From Gemmatimonadota bacterium (GTDB lineage Bacteria; Latescibacterota; UBA2968; UBA8231): a stretch of 61,592 bases of DNA. Shown here one piece after another: positions 49,782-59,258 of the stretch (positions are counted from its first letter, which is position 1; each line of letters opens with the position of its first letter). Both the position numbers and the translations under genes were made by a program. The DNA is taken from positions 1 to 61,592 of the forward strand of contig VXML01000034.1 of the NCBI GenBank assembly GCA_009841115.1, given 5' to 3'. Under the pieces are notes generated by a model. That model saw only the letters and a program-made list of their open reading frames with translations, did no database searches and had not been told where the DNA came from.

Positions 49782-51452
49782 CTATTCAGTTGATTCTTTT
49801 TTTAACAGAGCCGGCTCCACGATGATCGTTTTCTCGCGGCGCAACAGCGCTTGCCCGGGCGCGCCGCCACGCGGTTTGGTGACGTGTTTTACCAAGGTGT
49901 ACGCCACAGAGACCTTTTTCGCCGTCCTCCCCTTGCTCCAATACGCGGCTAAGGACGCGGCCTGTTCAATAGTTTGTTTGCTGGGAGCTTCCTTGCGGCC
50001 TTCACTCCGCAGAACGACGTGCGATCCCGAGTAGCCCTGGGCGTGAAACCACAGATCGTTTTGCGCGGACATCTTGTGCGTCAGCACGTCGTTTTCCTTG
50101 TTGTTGCGCCCGGCCCACACCGACCATCCCGTGGACGTTCTATAACGCCGGGGATGGGCTTGGGGCTGCTTGCTTGCCGTTTTGTTGGTGCTTGTCACCT
50201 TGCTCTCCAACCAGTTCTGCAGCGCGGCGTCGGCTTCCCAAATGCCGGCATCGACCGCACCAATCCAATCCTCATATTGGTCACACTGACGCCTGAGTTC
50301 GGCTAAGCGCTGCGGCAGGACTTGTTGACGGCGCTCGTATTTTTGCGCGGCCTTTAGATAGGCTGCGGCGTTTTCCGCCAAGCTGCGGTTTATATCCAAA
50401 TCAATTCGCAGGGTCGAGCCCCCTTCTGAATCGAAGAGGTCGGCTAGTTCTACTTGCGCGGGCCGACCGGATAGCTGTCCTATGTTGGCCCATAGCGCGT
50501 GGCCCTTTCGCTTGTACTCCTCGGCGCGCGCGGCTTCGTCGAATTCTACTTGCATGGCGACCAAACGCCGCCGGGCATTCTTCAGGGTTTGGCCCAGCCT
50601 CCGGCGAATCTGTTGCTGTTTCTGCTGTGCTTGGCGCTGTTCCCGCTCCTGTTGGCACGCCGCCCATATCCCTGGGCTGACCGCGTCAAGCTGCTCGTAG
50701 GCCCCTTGCAAGCGGCGCGGTTCAAGGGCGGAAAAATGAAACCGCGTCGCCTCTTGCCACACGTAGCTCTGGCCTGTTAGCACACTGGTGTACGCCTCTG
50801 TAGCCGCGTTCCACAAGGCTGTGGCCGGTTCGTCTCCCCCACCCTGCTGGCTGCGAAAGATCAACTCGCGCACCACGGAGGCATCCGCTCCGGCCAACCA
50901 GCGCCTCGCCGTCTTTTCCAAGGTTGTATCCGCACTCGCCAGTCGGTCGCGCCACGCGCTAGGCCCGTCCGTGCCGGGCAACAGGCGGCCCGATGGCTCA
51001 GGTGGCTGGTACGGCTTGCCTACGGGAGACTTGTCCTTGGACGTTCCCCAGTAGCCCAAAATCTCGCCATCGGCTTGGCGATGGAGAATAAACCGCACTT
51101 TATTGGGAATGAGTTCGTACACCAAGACGCCAAAACTTGGGCGACCGGCGCGGTCTCGACGCTCTAGGCACAAGCGTAAGATGCGCTCGCGGCGCTCGGC
51201 CTCCACGGCCACGATCCTCGCACGCATCAAGTACTTTTCCGGGCCGTCGCTCGCACGCCAAGATCGCGGCCACGCCTCGCGCCGCAGGCAGAGTAAGCCC
51301 TCTCGACCACTCACACCGCACAGCCAATCGCCCTCGTCGACGGCGAAGGCGAGTTCTGTGGACTGAGCATAGGCTCGCTCGATGACCGCCCCTTGCAGGC
51401 GTCCCTGTAGCTCCTGTGCGAGAGCTTGAATGGTGAAGTAATCAAACGCCAT
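49782..51452 (-). CDS. rqcH: RqcH/NFACT-family ribosome quality-control protein
   Basis: A 556-residue homologue of bacterial RqcH (fibronectin-binding A family), which binds stalled 50S subunits with peptidyl-tRNA and adds C-terminal alanine tails. The N-terminal NFACT-N domain (MAFDYFTIQALAQELQGRL), a central coiled coil (about 290-400, with glutamine-rich QQEREQRQAQQKQQQIRRR) and the C-terminal NFACT-R domain (WSVWAGRNNKENDVLTHK, DLWFHAQGYSGSHVVLRS) are in the expected order. It overlaps nothing but starts 1 base from the valS stop. Confidence 0.9.
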   Translation of the reverse strand: MAFDYFTIQALAQELQGRLQGAVIERAYAQSTELAFAVDEGDWLCGVSGREGLLCLRREAWPRSWRASDGPEKYLMRARIVAVEAERRERILRLCLERRDRAGRPSFGVLVYELIPNKVRFILHRQADGEILGYWGTSKDKSPVGKPYQPPEPSGRLLPGTDGPSAWRDRLASADTTLEKTARRWLAGADASVVRELIFRSQQGGGDEPATALWNAATEAYTSVLTGQSYVWQEATRFHFSALEPRRLQGAYEQLDAVSPGIWAACQQEREQRQAQQKQQQIRRRLGQTLKNARRRLVAMQVEFDEAARAEEYKRKGHALWANIGQLSGRPAQVELADLFDSEGGSTLRIDLDINRSLAENAAAYLKAAQKYERRQQVLPQRLAELRRQCDQYEDWIGAVDAGIWEADAALQNWLESKVTSTNKTASKQPQAHPRRYRTSTGWSVWAGRNNKENDVLTHKMSAQNDLWFHAQGYSGSHVVLRSEGRKEAPSKQTIEQAASLAAYWSKGRTAKKVSVAYTLVKHVTKPRGGAPGQALLRREKTIIVEPALLKKESTE

Positions 51453-54212
51453 CTAGGCTTCGACGAGCTTGAGGCTGGCGCTTAGCTTCTCCTGAGTGGC
51501 GCGGTATTCGGCTTGGCGTTGGCGCTCCTGTGCGACGATCTCGGGCGGCGCTTTGGTCAGGAAGCGGTCATTGGCCAATTTGGCGTCTAGCCCTTTGAGC
51601 AGGCCGTCCATCTTTTGAATTTCCCTTTTGAGACGCTGCCGCTCTGCATCTAGATCGATCAACCCCTCTAAGGGCACGAAAATTTCAGCCGCAGCCGTCA
51701 TCGCGCTACCCGAAGCCGGAGGTTGGACGAGCCCTTGGCCGACTTGCACGGATTCGGCCCGGGTCAACAGCGAGATGTAGGGGATGGCTTGGCGCAGGGT
51801 CTGTTCGGCTTCGTCCGAGACAGCCGAAATCAAGACCTCGATCTTGCGCCCCGGAGGAACGTTCATCTCGCCGCGAATGATCCGCACCCCAGTCACCACC
51901 TCTTGCAAACACTGCATTTGCGCTTCGGCCTCCGGGTCTATCAATTCGTCATCGCACTTCGGCCAATCCGCGACCATGATGCTGTTAGCTGACGAGCCGT
52001 GAGGGAGGGCTTGCCACAGGGTCTCGGTGATAAAGGGCATAATGGGGTGCAACAGCCGCAGAGCGGTTTCGAGCACGCGCACGAGATGCTCTTGGGCCAC
52101 GCGCCGCGCCTGGGGATCGCCTCCCTGCAAGCGCACCTTGGCCAATTCGAGGTACCAATCGCAGTAGTCGCGCCAGACGAAGTCGTAGATCGCCCGCGTC
52201 AAGTCGCTGAAGCGGTAGGATTGCATGGCCTCGGTCATCTCGCGCACGGCCACCTGCAGTCGGCTCCAAATCCAGCGGTCGGCCAGCTCGCTCCGCTCGC
52301 AGGGGCCGGGCTCGTATCCATCGATGTTCATCAGCACGAAGCGGGTCGCATTCCACAGCTTGTTGCCAAAGTTGCGGCCGGCCTCCGCACTGGCCGAAGC
52401 CTGCACTTGGTTGTTCTCGACTGCCGCATCAAAGCGCACGTCTTGGACGGCTCCAGCCTGCGCCAACAGACAGTAGCGGGTCGCATCCGCGCCGTAGCGC
52501 GCCACCAAGTCGAGCGGGTTGAGGCCCGTACCCAAGCTCTTGCTCATGCGGCGACCGTCTTGGGTCAGAATCGTCGGGTGGACCAGCACCGTCTTAAAGG
52601 GAATCTGCTCTACGAACTCTAGCGAGGTCATGGCCATCCGCAAAACCCACAAATAGAGAATGTCGCGAGCCGTGATCATCAAATCCGTGGGATAAAAGTA
52701 CTCCAGCGCGTCGCTGCGCTGCGGCCAACCGAGAGTGGCAAATGGCCACAGCGCGGAAGAAAACCACGTGTCGAGCACATCTGGGTCTTGCACCCAATCT
52801 TGGCCACCGCATTCGGGACAGGCATCTGGCTTAGCCACACTAACCACGGGCTTGGCACCGGCCGCCACCGAAACCCTGAAGTTGCCTTCGCGCAGGGCTT
52901 GCTCCCAGTCCAAGTTGCCCACGGTGCTCAGCCCATCGGCGCTACAATGGGTGCAATACCAAGCGGGAATGCGATGCCCCCACCAGATCTGTCGCGACAA
53001 GGCCCAATCGCGTATTTGATCCAACCATTCGATGGCATAGTGGCGGAAGCGGTCAGGCGCGTATTGAATATTCTGCCGCACGAGCACGGGCCGCACCTTG
53101 GCCGCTATCTCCTTCATGTTCATAAACCACTGCTCCATCGGCAGAGGTTCGACGACCGTGCCGCACTTGTCGTGGTGAGGTACGGCGTGTTCGTGATCCT
53201 CTATTTTTTCTAGCAACCCCTCTGCTTCCAACGCGGCCACGACGGCCTCGCGAGCCGCGTAGCGATCTAACCCGGCAAAGCGACCGGCCGCCTCGGTCAT
53301 AATCCCATCAAAGCCGATGACTTGGATCTGCGCTAGGTCATGGCGCAAGCCTAGCTCGTAGTCATTGGGATCGTGGGCGGGGGTCACCTTGACTGCGCCA
53401 CTGCCTAGTTCGGGATCGGCGTATTCATCGGCGACGATGGGAATCACTCTATCTGTCAGCGGCAGTTCGACTTGCAGGCCAATCGCTTCGCGCCAGCGGT
53501 CATCGTTGGGATGGACGGCCACGGCCGTGTCCCCGAGCATGGTCTCCGGACGCGTGGTGGCGACCACGACTTGCAGCGCACCCTCTTGGGCTGGGTAGCG
53601 GATGTGCCACAAGTGGCCGACGACCTCTCGCTCTTCGGTCTCTAGGTCGGAAATGACGGTGCGGCACTGCGGGCACCAGTTGATCATGCGGGTGCCGCGG
53701 TAAATCCACCCTTTTTCCGCAAAATGCTCGAAAGCCTGCAATACGGCTTCGACGTATTCTTCGTCGAGCGTGAACCGCTCCCAGCGCCAATCGTAACTGG
53801 CCCCGAGTTGGCGCAATTGGCGGTAGATGGCGTCCCCGTATTTTTCCTTCCACTGCCAAATCCGGTCGAGCATGGCGTCGCGCCCCAAGTCGTAGCGATT
53901 CTTGCCCTCGACTTCTAAAAGCTCCTGCTCGACCTTCATCTGGGTGGCAATGCCCGCGTGATCGGTACCCGGCAGACAGAGCGTCTCAAAGCCCTGCATC
54001 CGCTTCCACCGCACTACTAGGTCGTGGATGGCATGTTGAATCGCGTGGCCCATGTGCAGCTCGCCCGTCACGTTGGGCGGAGGAATTACTATGCTGTAAG
54101 GGGGCTTGTCCGGGTTGATCCCCGCGTTAAAATAGCCGTTTTCCTCCCAGAAATCGTACCATTTTTTTTCAATCGCCACGGGATCGAACGTCTTGGCCAA
54201 TTCTTCCGTCAT
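51453..54212 (-). CDS. valS: Valyl-tRNA synthetase
   Basis: Class I synthetase, 919 residues. HIGH motif in PPPNVTGELHMGHAIQHA, KMSKS as GRRMSKSLGTGLNPLDL, editing domain with TTRPETMLGDTAVAVHP, and a C-terminal coiled coil (LIDLDAERQRLKREIQKMDGLLKGLDAKLAN). It is the first gene of the leftward array that continues to the Xer gene. Confidence 0.98.
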   Translation of the reverse strand: MTEELAKTFDPVAIEKKWYDFWEENGYFNAGINPDKPPYSIVIPPPNVTGELHMGHAIQHAIHDLVVRWKRMQGFETLCLPGTDHAGIATQMKVEQELLEVEGKNRYDLGRDAMLDRIWQWKEKYGDAIYRQLRQLGASYDWRWERFTLDEEYVEAVLQAFEHFAEKGWIYRGTRMINWCPQCRTVISDLETEEREVVGHLWHIRYPAQEGALQVVVATTRPETMLGDTAVAVHPNDDRWREAIGLQVELPLTDRVIPIVADEYADPELGSGAVKVTPAHDPNDYELGLRHDLAQIQVIGFDGIMTEAAGRFAGLDRYAAREAVVAALEAEGLLEKIEDHEHAVPHHDKCGTVVEPLPMEQWFMNMKEIAAKVRPVLVRQNIQYAPDRFRHYAIEWLDQIRDWALSRQIWWGHRIPAWYCTHCSADGLSTVGNLDWEQALREGNFRVSVAAGAKPVVSVAKPDACPECGGQDWVQDPDVLDTWFSSALWPFATLGWPQRSDALEYFYPTDLMITARDILYLWVLRMAMTSLEFVEQIPFKTVLVHPTILTQDGRRMSKSLGTGLNPLDLVARYGADATRYCLLAQAGAVQDVRFDAAVENNQVQASASAEAGRNFGNKLWNATRFVLMNIDGYEPGPCERSELADRWIWSRLQVAVREMTEAMQSYRFSDLTRAIYDFVWRDYCDWYLELAKVRLQGGDPQARRVAQEHLVRVLETALRLLHPIMPFITETLWQALPHGSSANSIMVADWPKCDDELIDPEAEAQMQCLQEVVTGVRIIRGEMNVPPGRKIEVLISAVSDEAEQTLRQAIPYISLLTRAESVQVGQGLVQPPASGSAMTAAAEIFVPLEGLIDLDAERQRLKREIQKMDGLLKGLDAKLANDRFLTKAPPEIVAQERQRQAEYRATQEKLSASLKLVEA

Positions 54213-54285
54213 ACCGCGTCCTTATCCTTGTGTTTAATATGAAGGTTAAACTAAAAATATAACCCTTTCCCCTGACCTGACAATT

Positions 54286-54313
54286 TTGCTCGCCGGGCTT
54301 GGCTGTCTATTTT
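54286..54313 (+). promoter_or_regulatory. Possible murQ promoter
   Basis: TTGCTC (54286-54291), 16-base spacer, TATTTT (54308-54313), in the 138-base divergent spacer between valS and murQ, about 35 bases before the murQ ATG. Confidence 0.45.
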
Positions 54314-54350
54314 GTGTCCAGTTCATTTCATTTGTGCTAGGCGATCCAAT

Positions 54351-55277
54351 ATGGGCAATTGGTCCAAGCTGCAAACCGAACAGCGCAATCCAGCCACTGA
54401 GTGCATCGACGAAGTCTCGACGTTAGAGATGCTGGCGATCATCAACCGAGAAGACGCCCTCGTGCCAGCCGCAGTCGCCACGCAATTGGCTCCCATCGCC
54501 GAGGCGGTTGACTTAGTCGCTAGCCAGCTTGGGAGCGGGGGCCGCTTGTTCTACCTCGGCGCGGGTACCAGCGGTCGGCTCGGCGTGCTGGATGCGGCTG
54601 AATGCCCCCCCACCTTTGGCGCAAGCTCCCAGTTGGTGCAGGGCCTAATCGCCGGCGGACTACCAGCCCTGTGCCAAGCCGTAGAAGGTGCCGAGGACGA
54701 CTGCGAGGCCGCATCCAACGAATTGGCCCGACAGGGCTTGGGGTCGGCCGACGTGCTCATGGGCATTGCCGCCAGCGGCGTAACCCCTTTCGTTATCAGC
54801 GGCATGGAATACGCCGCGCAGCAGGGTTGTCCGACGATCTTTTTTACTTGCAGTCCCACGGCCGCCGAGTCCGTTGCAGCCTCGATCAAGATCGTCCCCG
54901 AGGTCGGCCCAGAAGTCATCACCGGATCGACGCGGATGAAGGCCGGAACAGCGACCAAGCTAGTGCTCAACATGATCAGCACCGGCGCGATGGTGAAATT
55001 GGGCAAAACCTACGGCAACCTAATGGTCGATTTGCAGCCCACCAATGCCAAGCTGCGTGATCGCGCTGAGCGCATATTTGGAACGCTGACCGGGGCTTCG
55101 CCTCAAGTGGCCTCCGCCCGGCTGCAAGCGGCCGAAGGCGGCTTGAAGCTGGCGCTGGTCATGGAGCTATGCCAACTAGATCGAACCCAAGCACAACACC
55201 TTCTCGATACCTGTGGCGGAAGCGTCAAGGCCGCCACCTTCTCCACTGGAGCAGCCCCTTGCAATACGCAAACCTAG
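54351..55277 (+). CDS. murQ: N-acetylmuramic acid 6-phosphate etherase
   Basis: Cleaves the D-lactyl ether of MurNAc-6-phosphate to give GlcNAc-6-phosphate in wall recycling. The 308-residue SIS-domain protein carries YLGAGTSGRLGVLDAAECPPTFG with the catalytic Glu, GIAASGVTPFV, and GSTRMKAGTATKLVLNMIST. The ATG at 54351 is chosen because homologues start near NWSKLQTEQRNP; the open frame continues 13 codons upstream. No anhMurNAc kinase gene is adjacent. Confidence 0.95.
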   Translation: MGNWSKLQTEQRNPATECIDEVSTLEMLAIINREDALVPAAVATQLAPIAEAVDLVASQLGSGGRLFYLGAGTSGRLGVLDAAECPPTFGASSQLVQGLIAGGLPALCQAVEGAEDDCEAASNELARQGLGSADVLMGIAASGVTPFVISGMEYAAQQGCPTIFFTCSPTAAESVAASIKIVPEVGPEVITGSTRMKAGTATKLVLNMISTGAMVKLGKTYGNLMVDLQPTNAKLRDRAERIFGTLTGASPQVASARLQAAEGGLKLALVMELCQLDRTQAQHLLDTCGGSVKAATFSTGAAPCNTQT

Positions 55278-56203
55278 GCCGCACGAACTTGCGCCTGTCC
55301 GTCTTGGGCCTTGGCACCGTGCAATTGGGCATGGCGTACGGCTGGGACCAACAACCGCCGCCGCCGGATGACTGCGTGATTAAGTTGATCCGCCGCGCCT
55401 TGGAACTGGGCATCAACTACATCGACACGGCCGCGGAGTACGGCCGCAGTGAAAGTCTCGTGGGCCGGGCGTGGGCCGGGCTGACGTGTCGGCCCGTGAT
55501 TGCCACCAAGCTCTCCATCCGAGATCCCGACAACGCAGGGCTATTGACCGGGCAGGCGCTGCGTCAGTCCGTCGAGCAGTCGCTGCGCCAGAGCTTGCAG
55601 AGGCTCGGCGTCGATGTGCTCGAACTCGTGCAGTTGCACAGCCTCGACACGCGCTTTGCAACCCCAGAACTGCTGGAATTGTTAGCGCAATACAACCAAC
55701 GCGGCTGGGTTCGCTATTGGGGCGTTACCACGTACGGCGAAGAGGCTCCGCTCGATGCCTTAGATCATCCCGAGCTAATTTGCTCGATGCAGATACCGTA
55801 TAGCGCGCTTGATCGCCGGATGGAACACAAGGTAATCCCCTGCGCCCAAGCTCTGGGTACGGGCGTCATCCTGCGCTCTATCTTCCTCCAAGGCATCCTA
55901 TCACATCGGCTCGACTCGCTCCCGACCGAGCTCGCCGATCTATCTCCTTTGGCCGCTCCTCTGCTGCGGTTAGCCCAGGATGCAGGCATGGATCTGGCCG
56001 AACTAGCTTTGCGCTTTGCCGCCTTTGCTTCCGGCGCTCATTCAGCTATTTTCGGCACCACAAGCGTCTCCGAACTCGAAGCTAATATCCGCGCAGTCGA
56101 GGCCGGTCCTCTACCGCCCGATTTAGTAGCAGCCGTGCGCGCAATCGAGGTCGAGGATTCAGCCCTACTCAACCCCGGCAACTGGAGGTTATCTACGCCG
56201 TGA
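55259..56203 (+). CDS. Aldo/keto reductase
   Basis: NAD(P)H-dependent oxidoreductase of the AKR superfamily, 314 residues. Catalytic tetrad positions fit: Asp and Tyr in IDTAAEYGRSE, Lys in IATKLSI, His in LVQLHSLD. The start is a TTG at 55259 with TGGAG 7 bases upstream, giving MQYANLGRTNLRLSVLGLGT; it overlaps the end of murQ by 19 bases. The open frame further upstream runs inside murQ. The substrate is unknown. The next gene overlaps it by GTGA. Confidence 0.92.
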   Translation: MQYANLGRTNLRLSVLGLGTVQLGMAYGWDQQPPPPDDCVIKLIRRALELGINYIDTAAEYGRSESLVGRAWAGLTCRPVIATKLSIRDPDNAGLLTGQALRQSVEQSLRQSLQRLGVDVLELVQLHSLDTRFATPELLELLAQYNQRGWVRYWGVTTYGEEAPLDALDHPELICSMQIPYSALDRRMEHKVIPCAQALGTGVILRSIFLQGILSHRLDSLPTELADLSPLAAPLLRLAQDAGMDLAELALRFAAFASGAHSAIFGTTSVSELEANIRAVEAGPLPPDLVAAVRAIEVEDSALLNPGNWRLSTP

Positions 56204-57297
56204 ATGAACCCACGCCCGGCCAAGCAGTTGGCGATTTAGAAACCCCGGTGCTGCTGCTCGATCTCGACCGCTTTGAATCCAATGTGCAGCACATGGCCGC
56301 GTATTGCCGCGACAATGGCAAGGAATGGCGGCCCCACAGCAAGGCACACAAATCCCCAGCCATAGCCCACATCGAACTGGCCAACGGGGCCTGCGGCATT
56401 ACTTGCGCCAAGTTGAGCGAAGCCGAGTGGATGGTCGCGCATGGCGTACCCTCCATCCTGCTGGCCAACCAGATCGTCAGCCCGGCAAAATTCGCCGCCC
56501 TAGCCCGCCTGCAACACCAAGCCGAAGTCATTGCCGCAGTCGATAATATCGCCGTCGTCGAACCTATGGCCGCCGCGGCCGACGCCGAAGGCGTCCGAAT
56601 TCCCGTGGTCGCGGAAATTGACATTGGCATGAAGCGGGTTGGCGTAGAGCCTGGCCCTCCTCTTCTCGCCTTGTCCAAGGCCATTAGCGACCAACCTGGG
56701 CTAGCGTTCAAGGGCCTGATGGGCTACGAGGGCCACGTGCTCGACTGTTGGCCACTGCCGGCCAAGAAAAAGGCCTGTTACCAAGCACTGGATATATTAG
56801 TAGAATCTCGTAACTTATTGGAAGACAATGGGCTACAGATAGAAATCGTCAGTGCCGGTGGCACGGGCTCTTACGAACTCAGTGCTCTCCACGACGGGAT
56901 CACTGAACTCCAAGCTGGCGGCGGCGTGTTCATGGACGTCATGTATCGCCGGAAATGTCACGTCGAAGCGCTCACCCCCGCCTTAACGGTGCTCACCTCG
57001 GTCACCAGCCGCGCGGCTGATCGGGTCGTCGTCGATGCTGGCTTTAAGACGCTGTCGTCCAGCCATCAGCCACCAGAGGTGCTAGGCCGAGACGACCTGC
57101 GCTTGCGCGGCCTGTCTGCTGAACACGGGATCTTCGACATCGCAGAGGGTCAAGCCGGACCGACCTTGGGCGAGCGGATCGAACTGCTCGTCGGCTATTC
57201 CGATTCGACGACCTTTCTGCACAATTACTTCGTCGCCGTCCGCAAGGGGCGCGTGGAGAAAATATGGAACATCTCGGCGCGGGGCCTCTTGCGCTGA
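56200..57297 (+). CDS. DSD1-family PLP enzyme (D-threonine aldolase-like)
   Basis: An alanine-racemase-fold PLP enzyme of 365 residues related to D-threonine aldolase and D-serine dehydratase (DSD1). The PLP lysine is in WRPHSKAHKSP (about residue 48), with EIDIGMKRVG and SAGGTGSYE later. The C-terminal metal motif, HxC or HxD in characterised enzymes, is here SDSTTFLHNYF, so the metal site may differ. It likely splits or dehydrates a D-configured beta-hydroxy amino acid. A GTG start overlaps the reductase stop, with GGAGG upstream. Confidence 0.87.
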   Translation: MNEPTPGQAVGDLETPVLLLDLDRFESNVQHMAAYCRDNGKEWRPHSKAHKSPAIAHIELANGACGITCAKLSEAEWMVAHGVPSILLANQIVSPAKFAALARLQHQAEVIAAVDNIAVVEPMAAAADAEGVRIPVVAEIDIGMKRVGVEPGPPLLALSKAISDQPGLAFKGLMGYEGHVLDCWPLPAKKKACYQALDILVESRNLLEDNGLQIEIVSAGGTGSYELSALHDGITELQAGGGVFMDVMYRRKCHVEALTPALTVLTSVTSRAADRVVVDAGFKTLSSSHQPPEVLGRDDLRLRGLSAEHGIFDIAEGQAGPTLGERIELLVGYSDSTTFLHNYFVAVRKGRVEKIWNISARGLLR

Positions 57298-57325
57298 CGC
57301 CGAGTAATAGCAACGGAGAAAGCAT

Positions 57326-57610
57326 ATGACTAAAGCCGAGATCGCCCGGCAGCTAGCCCGGAGTACTGGACTCTCCCAAGTGGACACTACGGCCGTTATC
57401 GAGGGGTTCATCGAAGCCATAGCCCAAGCATTGGAAAAGGGCGACCACGTCGAAATCCGCGGCTTTGGCACCTTCAAGGTCGTGGAGCGCGCACCGCGCA
57501 CCGGTCGCAACCCCAAAGCCGGCGCGACCATCGCAATCCCCAAGCGCAAGACCCCGACCTTCAAACCCTCCAACGCCGTAAAGAGCCGAATCGTCCAGCA
57601 CCGACCATGA
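57326..57610 (+). CDS. HU-family DNA-binding protein (copy 2)
   Basis: A 94-residue HU homologue starting MTKAEIARQLA with GGAG upstream, and with the arm EIRGFGTFKVVERAPRTGRNPKAG. It is a close paralogue of the HU at 13812 but lacks the tail. It overlaps the sulfatase-like gene by 4 bases, an unusual translational coupling between a nucleoid protein and a hydrolase. Confidence 0.96.
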   Translation: MTKAEIARQLARSTGLSQVDTTAVIEGFIEAIAQALEKGDHVEIRGFGTFKVVERAPRTGRNPKAGATIAIPKRKTPTFKPSNAVKSRIVQHRP

Positions 57611-58710
57611 ACCTGCTGTTGATTTCGGTCGATAGCCTGCGCTTGGATTTTGCCCCGGGGATCAGTGCGACCGTGCGCACGCCCGGATTTTCCGCTTTGA
57701 CGCGCGATTTTTACCTCTGTCAGCACTGCTTTTCGGTTTCTTCGGCAACTCGTCCGGTCCACACCTCGATTTTTACCGGGCTATACCCGTTTGAACACGG
57801 CATCGAAGGCCAGCATTCCCCCGCTATGCGGCAGGGCGCGGCCGACCTTTTCGACCTCTGCCGTCGAGCTGGCTATGCGGTCGGCGCGTTTTCAGAGGCT
57901 CGGGATATTTTCACCGGTCTGAGCTATGCCGACTACATCGCTCCCTTACCCTCCGATGAGCAACTCACTGGCTGGCTACAACGTCGCGAGCCGACCGTTC
58001 TCTTTATTCACTACTGGAGCGTTCATCCTCCTTACGGTGCCACAGATGGGCTAGCCTTCGGGGAAGTCGGCCGGTTGCTGACGGCTGGGCGCATTAGCGA
58101 GGTGCAGGCGCGCTACCGCATGGCCGTTGAACAACTCTTTGAGCGGCATATAGCCCGGCTGTTGGCCGCCTTAGACCTAAGCGCATGGGCCGTTTTCATC
58201 ATCAGCGACCACGGCCAGAGCTGGCGAGATGACGAACCCTATCACGGCCAGACCTTGTGCAACGACGTACTGCGAGTGCCTCTGTACTACCGACTTCCCT
58301 CGAAAGAACCAGTCGGGCGCGGGTTAATTTCTCTCGTAGATCTTTTCCCTACTTTCCTGTCTCTGTTGGATTTAGATCACCCATACAACGGCTTTGCCCG
58401 CGACATCCACTCCCCTTCCCCTCCCGAGTACTACTTGGCCGAAATCGACCCCGGCCCAGCCGCGCAACAAGGCCGCCAATGGTCCCTCTTCGACGCCAGC
58501 GCTAAATTCACCTGCGATCAAGCGACCCAGCGCGAGACCTTGGTCGAAACGTTTAGCGAGCAGCCGCTTGCAGCGCTAGACACTCGTCCATACCACCAAG
58601 CGTACGCAGCACTCAGAGCGGCTTCCAGATATGTACAAGCAGAGCTTACCCCAGCCACTGATCGCGCGATATTGGATCAGCGGCTGCGCGAACTGGGTTA
58701 CCTCGACTGA
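57607..58710 (+). CDS. Sulfatase-superfamily hydrolase, serine-type motif
   Basis: A 367-residue alkaline phosphatase/sulfatase-fold enzyme without signal peptide. Metal-binding residues are in ISVDSLRLDF near the N-terminus and in IISDHGQSW (about 198-206). The nucleophile region reads SSATRPVHTSIFTG: a Ser replaces the formylglycine-forming Cys and the pattern S-x-A-x-R matches serine-type sulfatases matured by radical-SAM enzymes. It could equally be a phosphodiesterase or phosphoglycerol-transferase-like enzyme. Its 3' end overlaps the convergent acetyltransferase gene by 13 bases. Confidence 0.85.
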   Translation: MNLLLISVDSLRLDFAPGISATVRTPGFSALTRDFYLCQHCFSVSSATRPVHTSIFTGLYPFEHGIEGQHSPAMRQGAADLFDLCRRAGYAVGAFSEARDIFTGLSYADYIAPLPSDEQLTGWLQRREPTVLFIHYWSVHPPYGATDGLAFGEVGRLLTAGRISEVQARYRMAVEQLFERHIARLLAALDLSAWAVFIISDHGQSWRDDEPYHGQTLCNDVLRVPLYYRLPSKEPVGRGLISLVDLFPTFLSLLDLDHPYNGFARDIHSPSPPEYYLAEIDPGPAAQQGRQWSLFDASAKFTCDQATQRETLVETFSEQPLAALDTRPYHQAYAALRAASRYVQAELTPATDRAILDQRLRELGYLD

Positions 58711-59258
58711 TTTGAGGCGACGAACGCTGGTTTTAGGGCCTGATAGTCCGCCCCCAAATGGGCAAAAATGTCGGCCCACCGGTGCGGGTAGGATGGATGG
58801 CTGTTATTGGGCAAGAAGCCTAACTTGAGATAGCAGCGCAGAGCCGGAATGCGGAAATCGTCGGTCAGTAAGTATATGGGCCTAGAGCCTAGCGTCTTGG
58901 CTTGGGCCACCGCCGCTGCTACGATGAACCTGCCTAGGCCGCGCCCCTGAAAGTCTGGGTGTACTGCAACCCAACCTATTTCCCAACACGGCCGCAGTTC
59001 ACGGGTGCGGTCGTTACAACCTGTACAGGCGACGATCTGCCCTTCGCACTCGGCAAAGAGCTGGACTCGAGTTCCTGCCAAGACGTCCTCTAGCCGCTGT
59101 CGATCCCAATGACCCAATTCGCCGTTGGCCCGCAATAGGGCTAACCAGCCCTCCTCGTCGCCCGGCTGGTACGTCCGCAGACGATAGCCGGCCATTTCCG
59201 GTAAGTCCGGGGTCATCTCTCGCCCAAACCAGAGGATGAGCTGGGGCAAAGGACTCAA
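58698..59258 (-). CDS. GNAT-family N-acetyltransferase
   Basis: A 186-residue acetyl-CoA-dependent acetyltransferase with the GNAT pyrophosphate-binding signature VAVHPDFQGRGLGRFIV (about 95-111) and the terminal ALRCYLKLGF motif. The substrate is unknown. It overlaps the RibL-like gene before it by 4 bases, so the two are translated together, and runs into the convergent sulfatase-like gene. Confidence 0.9.
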   Translation of the reverse strand: MSPLPQLILWFGREMTPDLPEMAGYRLRTYQPGDEEGWLALLRANGELGHWDRQRLEDVLAGTRVQLFAECEGQIVACTGCNDRTRELRPCWEIGWVAVHPDFQGRGLGRFIVAAAVAQAKTLGSRPIYLLTDDFRIPALRCYLKLGFLPNNSHPSYPHRWADIFAHLGADYQALKPAFVASNQSR

